From Karstenula rhodostoma CBS 690.94 (Eukaryota > Ascomycota > Dothideomycetes > Pleosporales > Didymosphaeriaceae), in NCBI GenBank assembly GCA_010093485.1, contig MU001506.1:124001-188000 (forward strand): a stretch of DNA of 64,000 bases, in the 5' to 3' direction. The translations under genes and the position numbers were made by a program. Below are positions 31,420 to 45,932 of the stretch, piece by piece. Positions within the stretch are counted from its first letter, which is position 1; each line of letters begins with the position of its first letter. Under the pieces are notes generated by a model. The model worked only from the letters and a program-made list of their open reading frames with translations. It was not told the origin of the DNA and did no database searches.

Positions 31420-31727
31420 TGGGGTGGTGGGGATGGAGAGTGTGGGCGTGGCTTTGGGTGGGTTTGCATTGGAAGTGATTGCGCGAGGTGTTTTGGCGTA
31501 GTGGGATTTTTGGCGTGGGCTGGACGGAAGTAACGACCTTTGACAACCGTCTGTGCGCCGCGGCTGCGGTCTGTGGCTTTGAACTATCGGATATATTGGC
31601 TGCACATTTTGTCGTTATTGTTGTTGGTGATCTTCGTATACGGCTTATCATTCCCAACCAGCCACATCAACAAATGCATCTACTACAGACAAAACAAGCC
31701 CCCAAACACGCTATACCACTCCCTCCC
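31420..31727. other. short convergent intergenic region
   Basis: Sits between the 3' ends of the FAD oxidase and GH2 genes; only 3' UTR and terminator sequence is expected. No specific signal identified. Confidence 0.5.
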
Positions 31728-35683
<3,956 letters not shown>

Positions 35684-36748
35684 TCACGCCTCATAGTCCA
35701 GATCGCACTGAATCAGACCGTGACGAGGGTCGATATCTTCGACGAACTTGGAGATCTCATCCAAATCTTCAACCCACCAGATTACCCGCTTGCGTTTCCC
35801 CCCTCCGTTGGCACGATCATCTACGAAACTTGGTACTCTTTTGAACGCTTCGGAACTCAATCGCAACGTCTCAAACCCTAATCGATCCAGCGTTTCCTTG
35901 AGCTCTTGTTGACTGCTTCCCATCGGGTCATCCCTGACGCAGATGCCCACATCAGCCGCGTTCAAACAGTTGAAATCCGTAGCTGAGTCCCCCACATACA
36001 CGACGAAATTGCTGCCTTTTCTTCCGCGCACCTCTTTAAACTTCGCAAGCTTGTCCGTACTAGTACAGATGCAGGAGTCCAATAGCCCTTCTACCAAGGG
36101 AAGCTCGTTCGCATAGACAGGTATGGAGTTCATGATAGTCGCGTCGGAGGCCGGCGATCCTGACAAAGCTGCCTCGATACATGCTCTGATGAATGTGGCG
36201 CTCCAGTTGACACTGAGTATCGATACCAAAGGTTCTACTGCCGATCCTCGCTGATGCATCAGAAGCTTCCTCCATCCGGGTCGAAGTTGCATCTTTTCGT
36301 CCTGAAAAGCCGATGTAGCTGCCGAGTGCACATCTTGGTTTGTGACCCCCTTGAATATGCCCGCCTTCTGCACGCGGTCGATGCTCCTCGTTTCCACGCC
36401 TTTCAAGCTGTCGAGCCATTTGGTCTCCATTTTAACGGCCCTCTTTCCGGCCTTACGCAGCTCCGCAGCCGGAGCATAGCGTCTCTTGTGTTTTGTAAAA
36501 TCCGAGATGTACACCTGCACTATGTTGTCCCAGGGTCTGAGGTTTGCGCCGCGATTGCGTTCATATCCTATCGCAGACACAAGGTGAAGTGTGTCTTTCT
36601 TCGTGAGCGTGCCATCCCAATCGAGAACTAGCATAACGGGCCTTTTTTTCTCGGCCATAGGAAGCTTCGGGGCGGAATGCAATCCACGGCGTTGTAGCGG
36701 AAAAGAATAACGTAAGAAATTCCGCAGTGTTCGAGAGACCATTAACAT
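35684..36748 (-). CDS. HAD-superfamily hydrolase, possibly mitochondrial
   Basis: Single exon, 354 residues. HAD motif I is VLDWDGTLT (near residue 41) and motif IV is YVGDSATDFNCLNAADVG (near 250); the motif II/III region with Ser/Lys is less clear but lies between (LVSILSVNWS, then DKLAKFKEV). The pattern is that of a small-molecule phosphatase. The first 30 residues (MLMVSRTLRNFLRYSFPLQR then RGLHSAPKLP) are Arg/hydroxyl-rich and lack acidic residues, which fits a mitochondrial targeting sequence; an internal start at MAEKKRP would give a cytosolic form. The substrate is unknown. The C-terminal end (DLDEISKFVEDIDPR) looks conserved but was not assigned to a domain. Confidence 0.75.
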   Translation of the reverse strand: MLMVSRTLRNFLRYSFPLQRRGLHSAPKLPMAEKKRPVMLVLDWDGTLTKKDTLHLVSAIGYERNRGANLRPWDNIVQVYISDFTKHKRRYAPAAELRKAGKRAVKMETKWLDSLKGVETRSIDRVQKAGIFKGVTNQDVHSAATSAFQDEKMQLRPGWRKLLMHQRGSAVEPLVSILSVNWSATFIRACIEAALSGSPASDATIMNSIPVYANELPLVEGLLDSCICTSTDKLAKFKEVRGRKGSNFVVYVGDSATDFNCLNAADVGICVRDDPMGSSQQELKETLDRLGFETLRLSSEAFKRVPSFVDDRANGGGKRKRVIWWVEDLDEISKFVEDIDPRHGLIQCDLDYEA

Positions 36749-36968
36749 AATTGGAGCGCTGAACTTTTTCGATCTAGGTGCTGAGTGTGAATCGGCAAGT
36801 TTTAGTTGTCAAATCACCTTACTGTAGCAACTGATGGGAGCGAAGGAACAAATGAGGTGAAACTTCGTGTTCGCTGATTACGTCATACATCGCGCCATCC
36901 CGTTTTCGGTTGATCCATCTCCCCTATCGCAGTCCAGTAGTCTACCAACATCTCCATCCGAAACGACC

Positions 36969-38213
36969 TCATACCGCTCTGTCCATCTCCTCCTCCCATA
37001 CCTGCGCAGTCGCCTGTTCGTACGACGGCGGCACGCTCCTCAAATCTTTCAATTCCTCTCCTTCATCGCGCTCGCCTATAATCACCAGCACACCATGACC
37101 CCTCCAGCGTAACTTGATCTTCCCCCAGCACCGCTTGCATCCAGCACCAAGAGCCGCGCACCGCATACCTGCACAGTTGTAGCACCGTTGAGCCAAGGCC
37201 CACAGCCTTATCATTCCCACAACAACAACGTGGAACACATAGTAGCCCAGCTTATACAGAATCAGCAGCACAATGATCCCGATCGTGAATCCAAGAACAA
37301 GCCCTATCTCCAGGGCGGGATAGGTCGTCTTCATTCTCTCAGCCATGAAGTGCTGCGTGTAGAAGGACAGCGGTTCGACCACCTCCGCACGCAAGTCTTC
37401 CCCATGCATGAGGCTCGTTTTGCCCAGCTGCACCGCAAGCCTCGACACGCTGCGTTGCGTAGTGTGGTAGCACCAGAATTCACCCTCGTCAGGTTTAAGG
37501 AGTCGAGCCAGGCGAATTCCCTCGGTGCCTGGAATCGCGCGGCTGTAGCAGTGGCCTAGGGGACAGTCTGGGCTCTGGGTTGGATCGTCGAGGAGGGCTT
37601 TAAGGAGGATGTTGGGGTACGTGAGCTGCCAGCGTGTCCAGACGTAAAATAGGGGGGTGGTCTTTGAGAGACCATCGCCGACTAGCGTGCCGTTGGGGTA
37701 TGTGAGGGCGAATCCAAGGCCTCGGGTGTAGGGTTTGCCCTCGCATGTGAGAATAAGAGTGTAAGTGGGGGACGAAGGGCGGTATGGGCCGAAGACGAAT
37801 TCTTGGCCACCCTGAAAGAAGCCGCGCCGGGTGTGTCTGACTGCGATGTCGCGTTTCCTGTGGCTGGAGAATGCGCTTGGTGTTCGTTCGGCGATGCGCA
37901 AAGCCTCCGTACTTGTTGAGACCTGGCCTGTCGGGATGGGCGCAACGACAGTGAGCAGTGTCGAAGCCGTGGTCGTATAAGCCTCGACCCGGTCATGCTC
38001 CAGCGCGCCGTACTCCAGGAGCGCCGAAGATGTCACAGACGGCGCAACAGCCGGATTCGTCGTGGGAGTTGTGGTGTTGCTCAGTGTTCGGTGATCGCGA
38101 TCGACAAAAATCATCTCAGGGCTCCAGATGACGAAGTAAACCAGTGTCAACGCAACGATGCCCAGGATTGCCATCGCTGCAGTTAAGAAGCGGCAGCCCT
38201 TTGAGACGTGCAT
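36969..38213 (-). CDS. Two-TM membrane protein of unknown function
   Basis: Single exon, 414 residues. A first hydrophobic helix (about residues 11-30, AAMAILGIVALTLVYFVIW) and a second near 307-330 (EIGLVLGFTIGIIVLLILYK) flank a ~270-residue, probably extracytosolic region rich in Ser/Thr with several cysteines. The C-terminal tail is basic and Cys-rich next to the membrane (CYNCAGMRCAALGAGCKRC), then acidic with PPSYEQA, a PPxY-type motif that in other proteins recruits NEDD4/Rsp5 ubiquitin ligases. No family was recognised. Start chosen as the first ATG of the frame, which directly precedes the first helix. Confidence 0.6.
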   Translation of the reverse strand: MHVSKGCRFLTAAMAILGIVALTLVYFVIWSPEMIFVDRDHRTLSNTTTPTTNPAVAPSVTSSALLEYGALEHDRVEAYTTTASTLLTVVAPIPTGQVSTSTEALRIAERTPSAFSSHRKRDIAVRHTRRGFFQGGQEFVFGPYRPSSPTYTLILTCEGKPYTRGLGFALTYPNGTLVGDGLSKTTPLFYVWTRWQLTYPNILLKALLDDPTQSPDCPLGHCYSRAIPGTEGIRLARLLKPDEGEFWCYHTTQRSVSRLAVQLGKTSLMHGEDLRAEVVEPLSFYTQHFMAERMKTTYPALEIGLVLGFTIGIIVLLILYKLGYYVFHVVVVGMIRLWALAQRCYNCAGMRCAALGAGCKRCWGKIKLRWRGHGVLVIIGERDEGEELKDLRSVPPSYEQATAQVWEEEMDRAV

Positions 38214-39797
38214 TTTTGGCAGTATAAGCTGTCTGTAGTGTTCGAACGTTGTCGTGGTTGGTAGAACGCGTCGGACTGTTCAGGACAAGAGGACGAGTGC
38301 TTCCGTTTTATCCTCTCTGCTTCAAATCCCGGATTTCGCTGCGCCTCTGCTAGCCAAGATCCGGCGTGGGTTCAGGTTTGTGGGAGAGTGGCTGCAGGAA
38401 CCACAGGATGAAAGTGTTGAGGTCCACGAATCCAGTGGTAGTGGTTCCTTTACACATCGTGCCCATCACCGGTTTCAAAGCAGCTGTTATGACTGGAAGA
38501 AACAGTCCATGTACGCCGGTGAGCCGGTCCAATCTGCAAAGGGTTATTACGCAAAAACTGAAACTTCATAACCGAAATATCTGAAGTGTCGTCGCGGACA
38601 ACTTTTAGCACAGGTTGACAAGTCTATAATATTTAAAAAAAAAATTGCTCCATGGTTATAATATAACAACTATCTACCGTTCATCACAGGAAGAAGGATA
38701 TTGTGCTAATAGTACTCCTTCCAATTATCAATTTAGGTTTTCAATCTAGAAAATGTGAGAATATAAAATCTTTTAGGCAGCTGCAGTGTTGGCGCGAACA
38801 CAATCGTGGAATTAAAGGTATGAAATTGTTGAAGCCATGAGCATGCTCTGCTCCACACAAATTCCAGTGTATCTACATAGGAAGACATAGTTTGATCAAC
38901 CTGCTATCAGAAATTCCTCGAACGCTGTCCATGTCCGCCGCGCATCTAGGAAGAAGGGGCGAATAAGGGCAGGCGGCTACGTTCCACAAATTTGGTATTG
39001 ATGTTGTCATCCGCTCTCATCGTCTCACGAGTCAACGCCACCACCTGAGTTGCCGGTCCTCAAGTGATGAAGACATGGAAAATCCGACGTTCGTTGGATC
39101 TTGTTGCCGACCAGCTATCCTGCTTCCACAGTAGCTTCGGCCTCGTCCACAAAAATAGCAAACGTTCTATCCAACACATATGCTCCCCTGGGTAACGCAT
39201 CCGAACACTAACAGCATCAAGGGCGCCATCTCCAACTTCGAGCTCACACGCCGGCCCTGTTGTAGAGAAGCGAAAAGGCGACCAGGTGCGCACACGTGAT
39301 CCCATCGTGCCCAAATATACGCCACCACAAGTATCACGAAACAGCCGCAGCCGTAGCCGCAGCCGCCCACGATGCCACAACCGCCTCGTACATGCACGAC
39401 ACACCACCAGCACCAGCGGTCGCGATATTTGCCCGTTAGGACTTCGCACCAGCTGCTCACCATCCTCGGTCCTGGAAGCCTTCCTCCCCCATTCCCTCAG
39501 CAAAATCCCTCCGCATTGTTTCTATAGGCACGTTCTACCTCGGGAATCCCGGGGCACGCCCTGTTCTGTACCAGACCCCGGTCCTGAATCGTGTTCCCCG
39601 GTCATTACCCCAGGCCTGAATCGGCCCTTCCCCGCACGCCGATGCAGCTCCCAGGTAGTGCGGCACAGACGATCATGTGAGGCCTTGCGCAACGAGATTG
39701 TCGGTATATTAACTCGGCCCTGGCCACGGTAAGCTGTTCACGAGCTTCTACCTCCCCGGCGTGTACCTGCAGCTGAGGCGTACGATTCGGCGGCAGC
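38214..39797. other. intergenic region, AT-rich at 38580-38830
   Basis: Upstream region of the two-TM gene and the promoter of the MFS transporter gene. 38580-38830 is AT-rich without visible terminal repeats. The minus-strand frame 39060-39503 (147 aa) has hydrophobic and basic parts but no recognised domain; its start, introns and reality are unclear, so it is not called. Confidence 0.5.
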
Positions 39798-41841
39798 ATG
39801 GCGGAAAAGAATGAATTGGGTGCCTTGGAGCATCCTGTTAGCCATGTCGAAGACCAGAAAAACGGTGCTACGCATGTCACGGAGACGAATGCTGCGTCGG
39901 TCGCTCTAGGTGTGTTTAGATTCACTCAGCAGACGCTGCTGTTCTGACCCCACGAGCTCTCTTCTAACTTACCACAGCTGCGGCCGTCGAGGCGCAGAAG
40001 CCCTCCTTCCGCTCAAAGTCCCTCCTCCAGCTCTGCGGCATCCTCTCCGTCTCCTACCTCGTCTCCACGCTGAATGGCTTTGATTCGTCGCTCATGGGGG
40101 CAATTAATGCTATGAAAAGCTACCAAACCACCATGGGGCTCTCAGGCGAAGGCCCCTCCACAGGCATCGTCTTCATCGTCTACCAGCTGGGCCAAATCGC
40201 CGCGTTTCCCTTCTGCGGCTTCCTCGCCGACGGCTACGGCCGCCGCTTCGCCATCTTCGTCGGCTGCATCGTCGTGCTCGTCGGCACCGCCATCCAGACC
40301 ACCGCAAACGGCCAGGGCCAGTTCATCGGCGGCAGGTTCATCCTCGGGCTCGGCGCCAGCATCGCGAGCGCTGTCGCGCCGGCTTATGCGGTCGAGCTTG
40401 CGCATCCTGCTTTCAGAGGTACTATGGCGGGCATGTAAGAACCCCTGGGGCACAAAGTGGTTGTTCCAGCTACAAACATTATCTGAACCTGTTAGACTTT
40501 AGTCACGAGCTAAACCTAACATACCCTGCTTCTACCTACTTCTCTTCCTTTTGAGCATTCCACTGACTTTGTGCCCCACACTTGCAGGTATAACAACTTC
40601 TGGTGGCTGGGAAACATCCTTGCTGGGTGGACGACTGTGAGTTACCAAGTCCCCCCGGATGGCGGAGAAAGTGACCAACGCCCCCCGCAGTACGGCACCA
40701 ACCTCCACATGCCCGACTCCTCGTGGTCCTGGCGCCTCCCCACCCTCGTGCAGTGCATCCTCCCCGGCATCGTCGCCGCCATGGTCATGTTCTTCCCGGA
40801 GACGCCGCGCTGGCTGCTCAGCAAGGACCGCCGCGAGGAAGCCATCGCCATCATGGCCAAGTACCACGGCGACGGCGACGCAAACTCCCCCGTCGTGCAG
40901 CTCCAACTACGCGAGATCAGCGAGGATTTTGCGCGCCACCGCGACGAGAACCCGTGGTGGGACATGCGCGAGCTGGTCAACACGCGGGACGCACGGTATC
41001 GGCTGTTCCTGGTCATCTGCATGAGTTTCTTCGGCCAGTGTGCGTGTCCCTCCCCGTCGCTGTCCTGTCCGGTTTGCTAATCGCCCCATGCGTGAACAAG
41101 GGAGCGGCAACAACGTAGTCTCCTACTTCATGCCCGCCATGATCAAAAACGCCGGCATCGACGACGTAAACAAACAACTCATCATCAACGCCATCAACCC
41201 CATCTTCAGCATGCTCGCCGCCATGTACGGCGCAACCCTACTCGACAGGCTAGGCCGCCGCACCATGCTCCTGTGGGGTCTAGTCGGCGCTCTCATCTCC
41301 TACGGTACGCACCTAACCCCCTCCCCCTCCCCCATACCCAAACCCAAATCCACCCCCCGGACTAACAACCCCTCCCCCCGCGCTAGTCTTCCTAACTGCC
41401 TTCACCGCCACCGCAAAACCAACCAACAACCTCGCCTACGGCACCATCGTCTCCATCTACCTCTTCGGCATCTTCTTCGCCTGGGGCTGGACCCCCCTGC
41501 AAACCCTCTACGCTGTCGAGTGCTTCGAGAACCGCACCCGCGCTAAAGGCTCGGGGATTAACTTCCTCTTCATCAACGTCGCCATCATGGTAAACACCTT
41601 CGGCATCAGCGTCGGCATCGCTAAGATCCAGTGGAAACTGTATCTCGTTTACATCGCGTGGATCGTGGTCGAGATGGTGGTGATTTATTTCTTCTTCGTT
41701 GAGACGGCCGGGAAGACGCTCGAGGAGTTGAGGGTCATTTTTGATGCGGAGAACCCGAGGAAGGAGTCGGTGAGGAGGGTTAGGGTGGAGGTTGATGAGG
41801 GGGGGAATGTGGTTGGGGTGGGGGATGAGGTTAGGGTTTGA
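39798..41841 (+). CDS. MFS sugar transporter, lactose-permease-like
   Basis: Six exons (39798-39909, 39978-40434, 40588-40636, 40691-41039, 41101-41304, 41387-41841) give 541 residues; all phases agree. Sugar_tr family motifs: NGFDSSLMGAINAM in TM1, ADGYGRRFA between TM2 and TM3, GGRFILGLGASIASAVAPAY, FFPETPRWLL after TM6, LDRLGRRTMLL between TM8 and TM9, GWTPLQTLYAVECF, and FVETAGKTLEEL after TM12. The TM1 signature, the HPAFRGTMAGMYNNFWWLG segment and the FGQWSGNNVVSYF junction resemble the fungal lactose/galactoside permease subgroup. The product should be a plasma-membrane proton-coupled sugar importer. It lies about 5 kb from the GH2 beta-galactosidase, with two unrelated genes between. 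The 3' end is strongly G-rich. Confidence 0.9.
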
Positions 41842-43255
41842 GAGGGTCTGTGTCGTGTGGATTTTTTTTTTTTTTTTTTGGTGGAAAGGAGGGGGTTGGT
41901 AGCCAGCCAGGTAGGGGAAAGCAACTAGGTGGCAAGCTCAACGATGATTTGAAAAGCTGGACGGAACAGCGTTAGGCAGTTATCCTTTCGGCCTCTACCA
42001 CTCACTTCCACCATTTTGATATCATCCCCTACGGGCTTGCCACATCATTGCTTTCACGCATATCATCTGGAAGGAAATAATGACAAGAGGTGGAGTTTCC
42101 ATAACGAGTACAAAAATGATCACAAAAAGGTGTCTCCCTAGCTGACAATGCAAAAATAAACGTAATCGAAAAAATGTCGCAAAAAAAAGGCATAGCATCC
42201 ATATCCTGGCGTGCACATTATCTCCAAGGAAAAACCGCGCTAATAACTATTGGGTATGGTGACTTTACGACGTGAATGTGTGCGAGTTGGAAGGAAAGCT
42301 GGAAGTGCACACTCAGTCGACGTCTACCACCACAAAGCGAGAACATAGCTGCACTGCATACATCATCATTTCCAGAGGCAATATTCCCCAGTCACCCTCC
42401 CTCTCGCCTGACAGTCTTGATCGCTGCTGACTCACCTTTACTTTAAGACACCAGGCTGAGCCAACCCTCAAGCCGTCACCTGAAACACACCCACTAGCCC
42501 CACGCACCCCCGCCGATCTCGCCCACCGTCTCGCCTACAAGACCATACCTCGCAATAGCAAGCACGTCACGCGTACCAGCCTCACAAACGCAGCCCTACA
42601 TCGCTTTGTCCACCGAGCCCCTGTTTCAGTTCACGCGCAGCGGCGGCGCAGACACGAACATTGCTTTTGCTCGCAGTGGAAATGGACGGGTTCTATTCAC
42701 AGGACACACGAGGAGTCATATGTGGTGCGTACATAAATACGGACTATTTGCGGAACACGAAAGGAGTCATAGATAGTCTGTAGGAAGGCGCACATAGGCT
42801 TCTACGAGCGCGTTCTAGGTGTCTTCTTCCACGACAAGGACTTAGACATGTGGAGACAGGTCATGGGCACATAAGAGCAGGCGCGCGCACGTGAGGTTAG
42901 TTTTGTTTTGCTTGACCGTTGTGCTGCGTTTCGTTTTGGGGTATTTGGTTTGCTCGATGGAGGGGACACCGCTCACAGACGAATGGATCCACCCTCACCA
43001 GATGATGGCCCTGGCGTTGTATATATGTTTCTTGTTTGGGCGACTGGGTGAGGTTACACAAAGGGGGTGAACGGTATATTAGTGGCTTTGTTGGTCGACT
43101 TGACGACGGGCATCGCAGTGCGAATTGCGAGGTCTTGATCCTGTCGTTCTAGGGCGGCTGACCTTCATTCATCCACTGGAAAGCCTGAAGCTCTTTCAAT
43201 CATTTCGTCCTAAGGTCTTTGTTAGCAACACTCGCTTGCGGAGCTACACATAGTC
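41842..43255. other. intergenic region
   Basis: Begins with an 18-nt T run (41862-41879) just past the transporter stop. A short direct repeat related to ACACGAGGAGTCATA recurs at about 42704 and 42758. No coding sequence recognised; part may be a long 5' leader of the next gene. Confidence 0.5.
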
Positions 43256-43963
43256 ATGACGTTGTGCCGCCCGCGTGCGAACTCGCTCCAGCTCTCAGTC
43301 GAGCGACTCCGCGTCACGACGTGGCGTCCAGCTCGCCCGCCGACACCCCGCCGCTCCACTTATCCTCAGCCGGGAACTACATCGCTCGACATGATTGGTA
43401 TTGTGGACTCGGACATTCCGCCTGTCCCGCCTCTTTCGTACTGGGAGCCTGAGACGCCGTCCCCAATGTCGCCTCACAACCCGTTTCTCTCGCCTCCGGC
43501 AGCCAGTCCGGGCTCACTGAAGACGCTTGTTTCGCCTATACTACCAGCGTCTCCGTTGTCCGTCTTCGACAAACAGAATGCACCCAGGTCGTGGTCGTTC
43601 GCCGTCCCCCTAACTTCGCCGCGGGTTGGACCGGATCTGTCGCCACGTTTCTTGAACCCGCGCACGCCGCCGTTGCCACCCATCATGAGGCCGGGCTCGC
43701 GGAATGAGAGGAGACGCTCGACCATGTGCTCGGTCCCTTCCAGCGAAATAGACAAGATGGAGCACCGGTCGCCATATGCTATGATAGCGACGATCCAGGA
43801 GAAGGTTCGCAAGGAGATGAAGATGGAAAAGAAGGAAGAAGCGACGGGCAAAGACAAGAGTTGGATCCACCGCTACAACACGGTGAAGCAGCGCAGGCAG
43901 AGGCGTAACATGGTCAGGATGAAAAGCTTCCAGGTGCTGAAGCAGGTCGACGTGGAAGTGTGA
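43256..43963 (+). CDS. Proline-rich hypothetical protein
   Basis: An open frame of 235 residues. The middle is Pro/Ser-rich (IPPVPPLSYWEPETPSPMSP and similar), with several SP/TP sites suited to proline-directed kinases. The C-terminus is strongly basic and helical (KVRKEMKMEKKEE, then TVKQRRQRRNMVRMKSF), which could bind nucleic acid or membranes. No domain recognised, no signal peptide. A later start at 43391 (MIGIVDSD) is possible. Coding status is supported mainly by biased composition and length. Confidence 0.5.
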   Translation: MTLCRPRANSLQLSVERLRVTTWRPARPPTPRRSTYPQPGTTSLDMIGIVDSDIPPVPPLSYWEPETPSPMSPHNPFLSPPAASPGSLKTLVSPILPASPLSVFDKQNAPRSWSFAVPLTSPRVGPDLSPRFLNPRTPPLPPIMRPGSRNERRRSTMCSVPSSEIDKMEHRSPYAMIATIQEKVRKEMKMEKKEEATGKDKSWIHRYNTVKQRRQRRNMVRMKSFQVLKQVDVEV

Positions 43964-45932
43964 TGGATGCAGGGGCGCAGAGGTGGCTCGCAGGCGACAG
44001 ACCCAGGGCTCTGGATTGATAGCGCACGGCTGTCTGCGGATCTGGAAGCGAGGCCTTGGTTTTTGTCTTGTTGCCTTCCGCATCCGCCATACGGTTTCTA
44101 TCGATTGAGTGGGTCTGGGATACTTGGCGGGTGCTTTTTGGCGTTTGGGTAGAGGCATGGACTAGACTACTCTGGCAGTTACTTTGAAGCTTTTGAATCA
44201 TCAATACTGCGTGTCAGACGTCTGGACAGGTCGCGCTGGTGCTAAGATGAGGCGTGTGTGTGCGACTGCTGCTTTTGGAATGTGCTCCGTCTGGCTCCAA
44301 GGCGGGCTAAGAGTGTCCCAAGACTGCTAAGACGGTCTCCTGGGCCACTTGCGCGTGGAAGAAGGCTAGAAAAAGGGTCCAGCGCGGTAGCGTTCCAGTG
44401 CATCGCTTGATCGACCGAGCCGCATGCAGTGCCTTTTTCAAGTTGGAAGACAGGCGCACGGTATTCGCTGAGCGTTATCATGTTCATCACGGGCGAAAGT
44501 ATAGGCGAGGTTGAGACGCCGGATAGGCCGGCACAGTATCAGCGGGCGTCCGGGCCACCAACAGCAGCGGAGGTGTGGCATGGAGCTGGTTGCTCGGCGG
44601 TGGCTTCGTTGGTCTTTTCGTATTACCGTGTAGAACGCACTAGTGCCAGTCACGACGACGGATTGACGTTTGATGATGAGGGGGGTTATTCGGGGTGGGC
44701 CGTCTGGCAGTGTCGTTGTGGAGGCGGGTGGGGTAGACAGGCCTACAGACAATCTGGGGAAGCCGTCCGATCCTGGGGATCCATGGCACGCCAGCCGGGC
44801 GGAGGGGCGCGAATGGCCGCAACGGCTTCCGCGCGGCAAGGTGCGAAGATTCTGATCCGATGGCGATCCGATGCACGCAGCACCAAACGACAAGAGGCAC
44901 GACCCGTGCTCGGTGTGCACTGTGCAGCCAAGGTTTCCGAAACTACCTTCCGTGGTCCGAGAGTTTGGGGCGACAGAGGCATGGAGGCATGGAGGCATGG
45001 AGGCATGGAGGCATGGAGGCATGGAGGCATGGAGGCATGGAGGCATGGAAGTCGTGAAGGAGTCCCGAGTGGAGTGAGTGGGTGGTGAGTGGTGGTGAGT
45101 GGTGGTGAGTGGGTGGAGTGCGTCGCGCCGGCCGCCCGAAGAGGAAGGTACGATCTGGCAGGCACGTGAGCCTGGGCGCCGGCGCAGGAAGGCTTGGCCG
45201 ACCACGCCGGACCAACATTCACTTCCACTTCTCCCCCATGCAGCCAATCCATCGCCCGCCGAGCACGCAGAGATATCGCATGCTCATTTGCACTTGGTCA
45301 ACTTGCCGCTTCGGGCAGCTCGCAACAGGACGTCGACACCAAGCTTCGCTCCGCCCACGGCGGCCAAGGCGAAGGAGGGTGGACTGCTGATAGGGGTGGA
45401 GTCCGGCAGCGCTCTAGCGATGGCATTCCGGCCGTCTTATCAGCCTCGAGCAGGCCAAACAGGCCAAACAAAGAGCGCGATGGAGCATGTCGCGCGATAG
45501 TCGCTCTTGTTTCAGTCTACCCCGGAGCGTCGAGCGCCAGGCTAAGCACCCCGCCGCCGCCTCCCAAGAGCCGCCATGCCGCTAGCAAAGACGGTGGTCG
45601 TATAATCTGGTCTTGGAGCACGACTCCTAGCCAGCATTCGCCATCGCCTCCGCCGCCGTGTCCAATCACCGGGAGCCCAGGTATCGCGCTGGCGCACCGC
45701 CCCCGTCTGTGGGTGGTCGGGCTGCTCCACGAGTCCAGGTGAAGGAACGCAGGCGTGGTTCATGTGCAGATAGCAATAATGGTTCTGCGGCGAGGGGATC
45801 ACCACCCTGGTCGGACGCGCCGAAGCATTCGGTACCATTCACTCTCCTCGTCGACTGCCTTAAAAGGTGCCCTTCCCTCGGACGCCGGTTCCTGCATTTC
45901 GCCCACCATCTTGCTTTGAGCACTCACTCACC
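43964..45932. other. 2-kb intergenic region with tandem repeats
   Basis: No gene recognised. Long open frames on both strands here (up to 269 codons) arise because the tandem repeats keep several frames open. Contains the octamer array at 44981-45044 and a GTGAGTGGTG-type tract at 45065-45120. The final few hundred bases are the promoter of the amino-acid permease. Confidence 0.5.
44981..45044 (+). repeat. Octanucleotide microsatellite, 8 perfect copies
   Basis: ATGGAGGC repeated eight times without interruption, followed by a mutated unit (ATGGAAGT). A second low-complexity tract of GTGAGTGGTG-like units lies at 45065-45120. Confidence 0.92.

Noticed and set aside
39060..39503. 147-codon minus-strand frame
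   Set aside because: Hydrophobic and basic runs only, and low-complexity Arg/Leu repeats; no recognisable gene structure.
44981..45044. Regular repeats considered as a CRISPR-like array
   Set aside because: Eight-base units without spacers are a microsatellite; the genome is eukaryotic.
44438..45247. 269-codon frame across the octamer array
   Set aside because: Repeat unit length keeps several frames open; no domain, start context or splice support.
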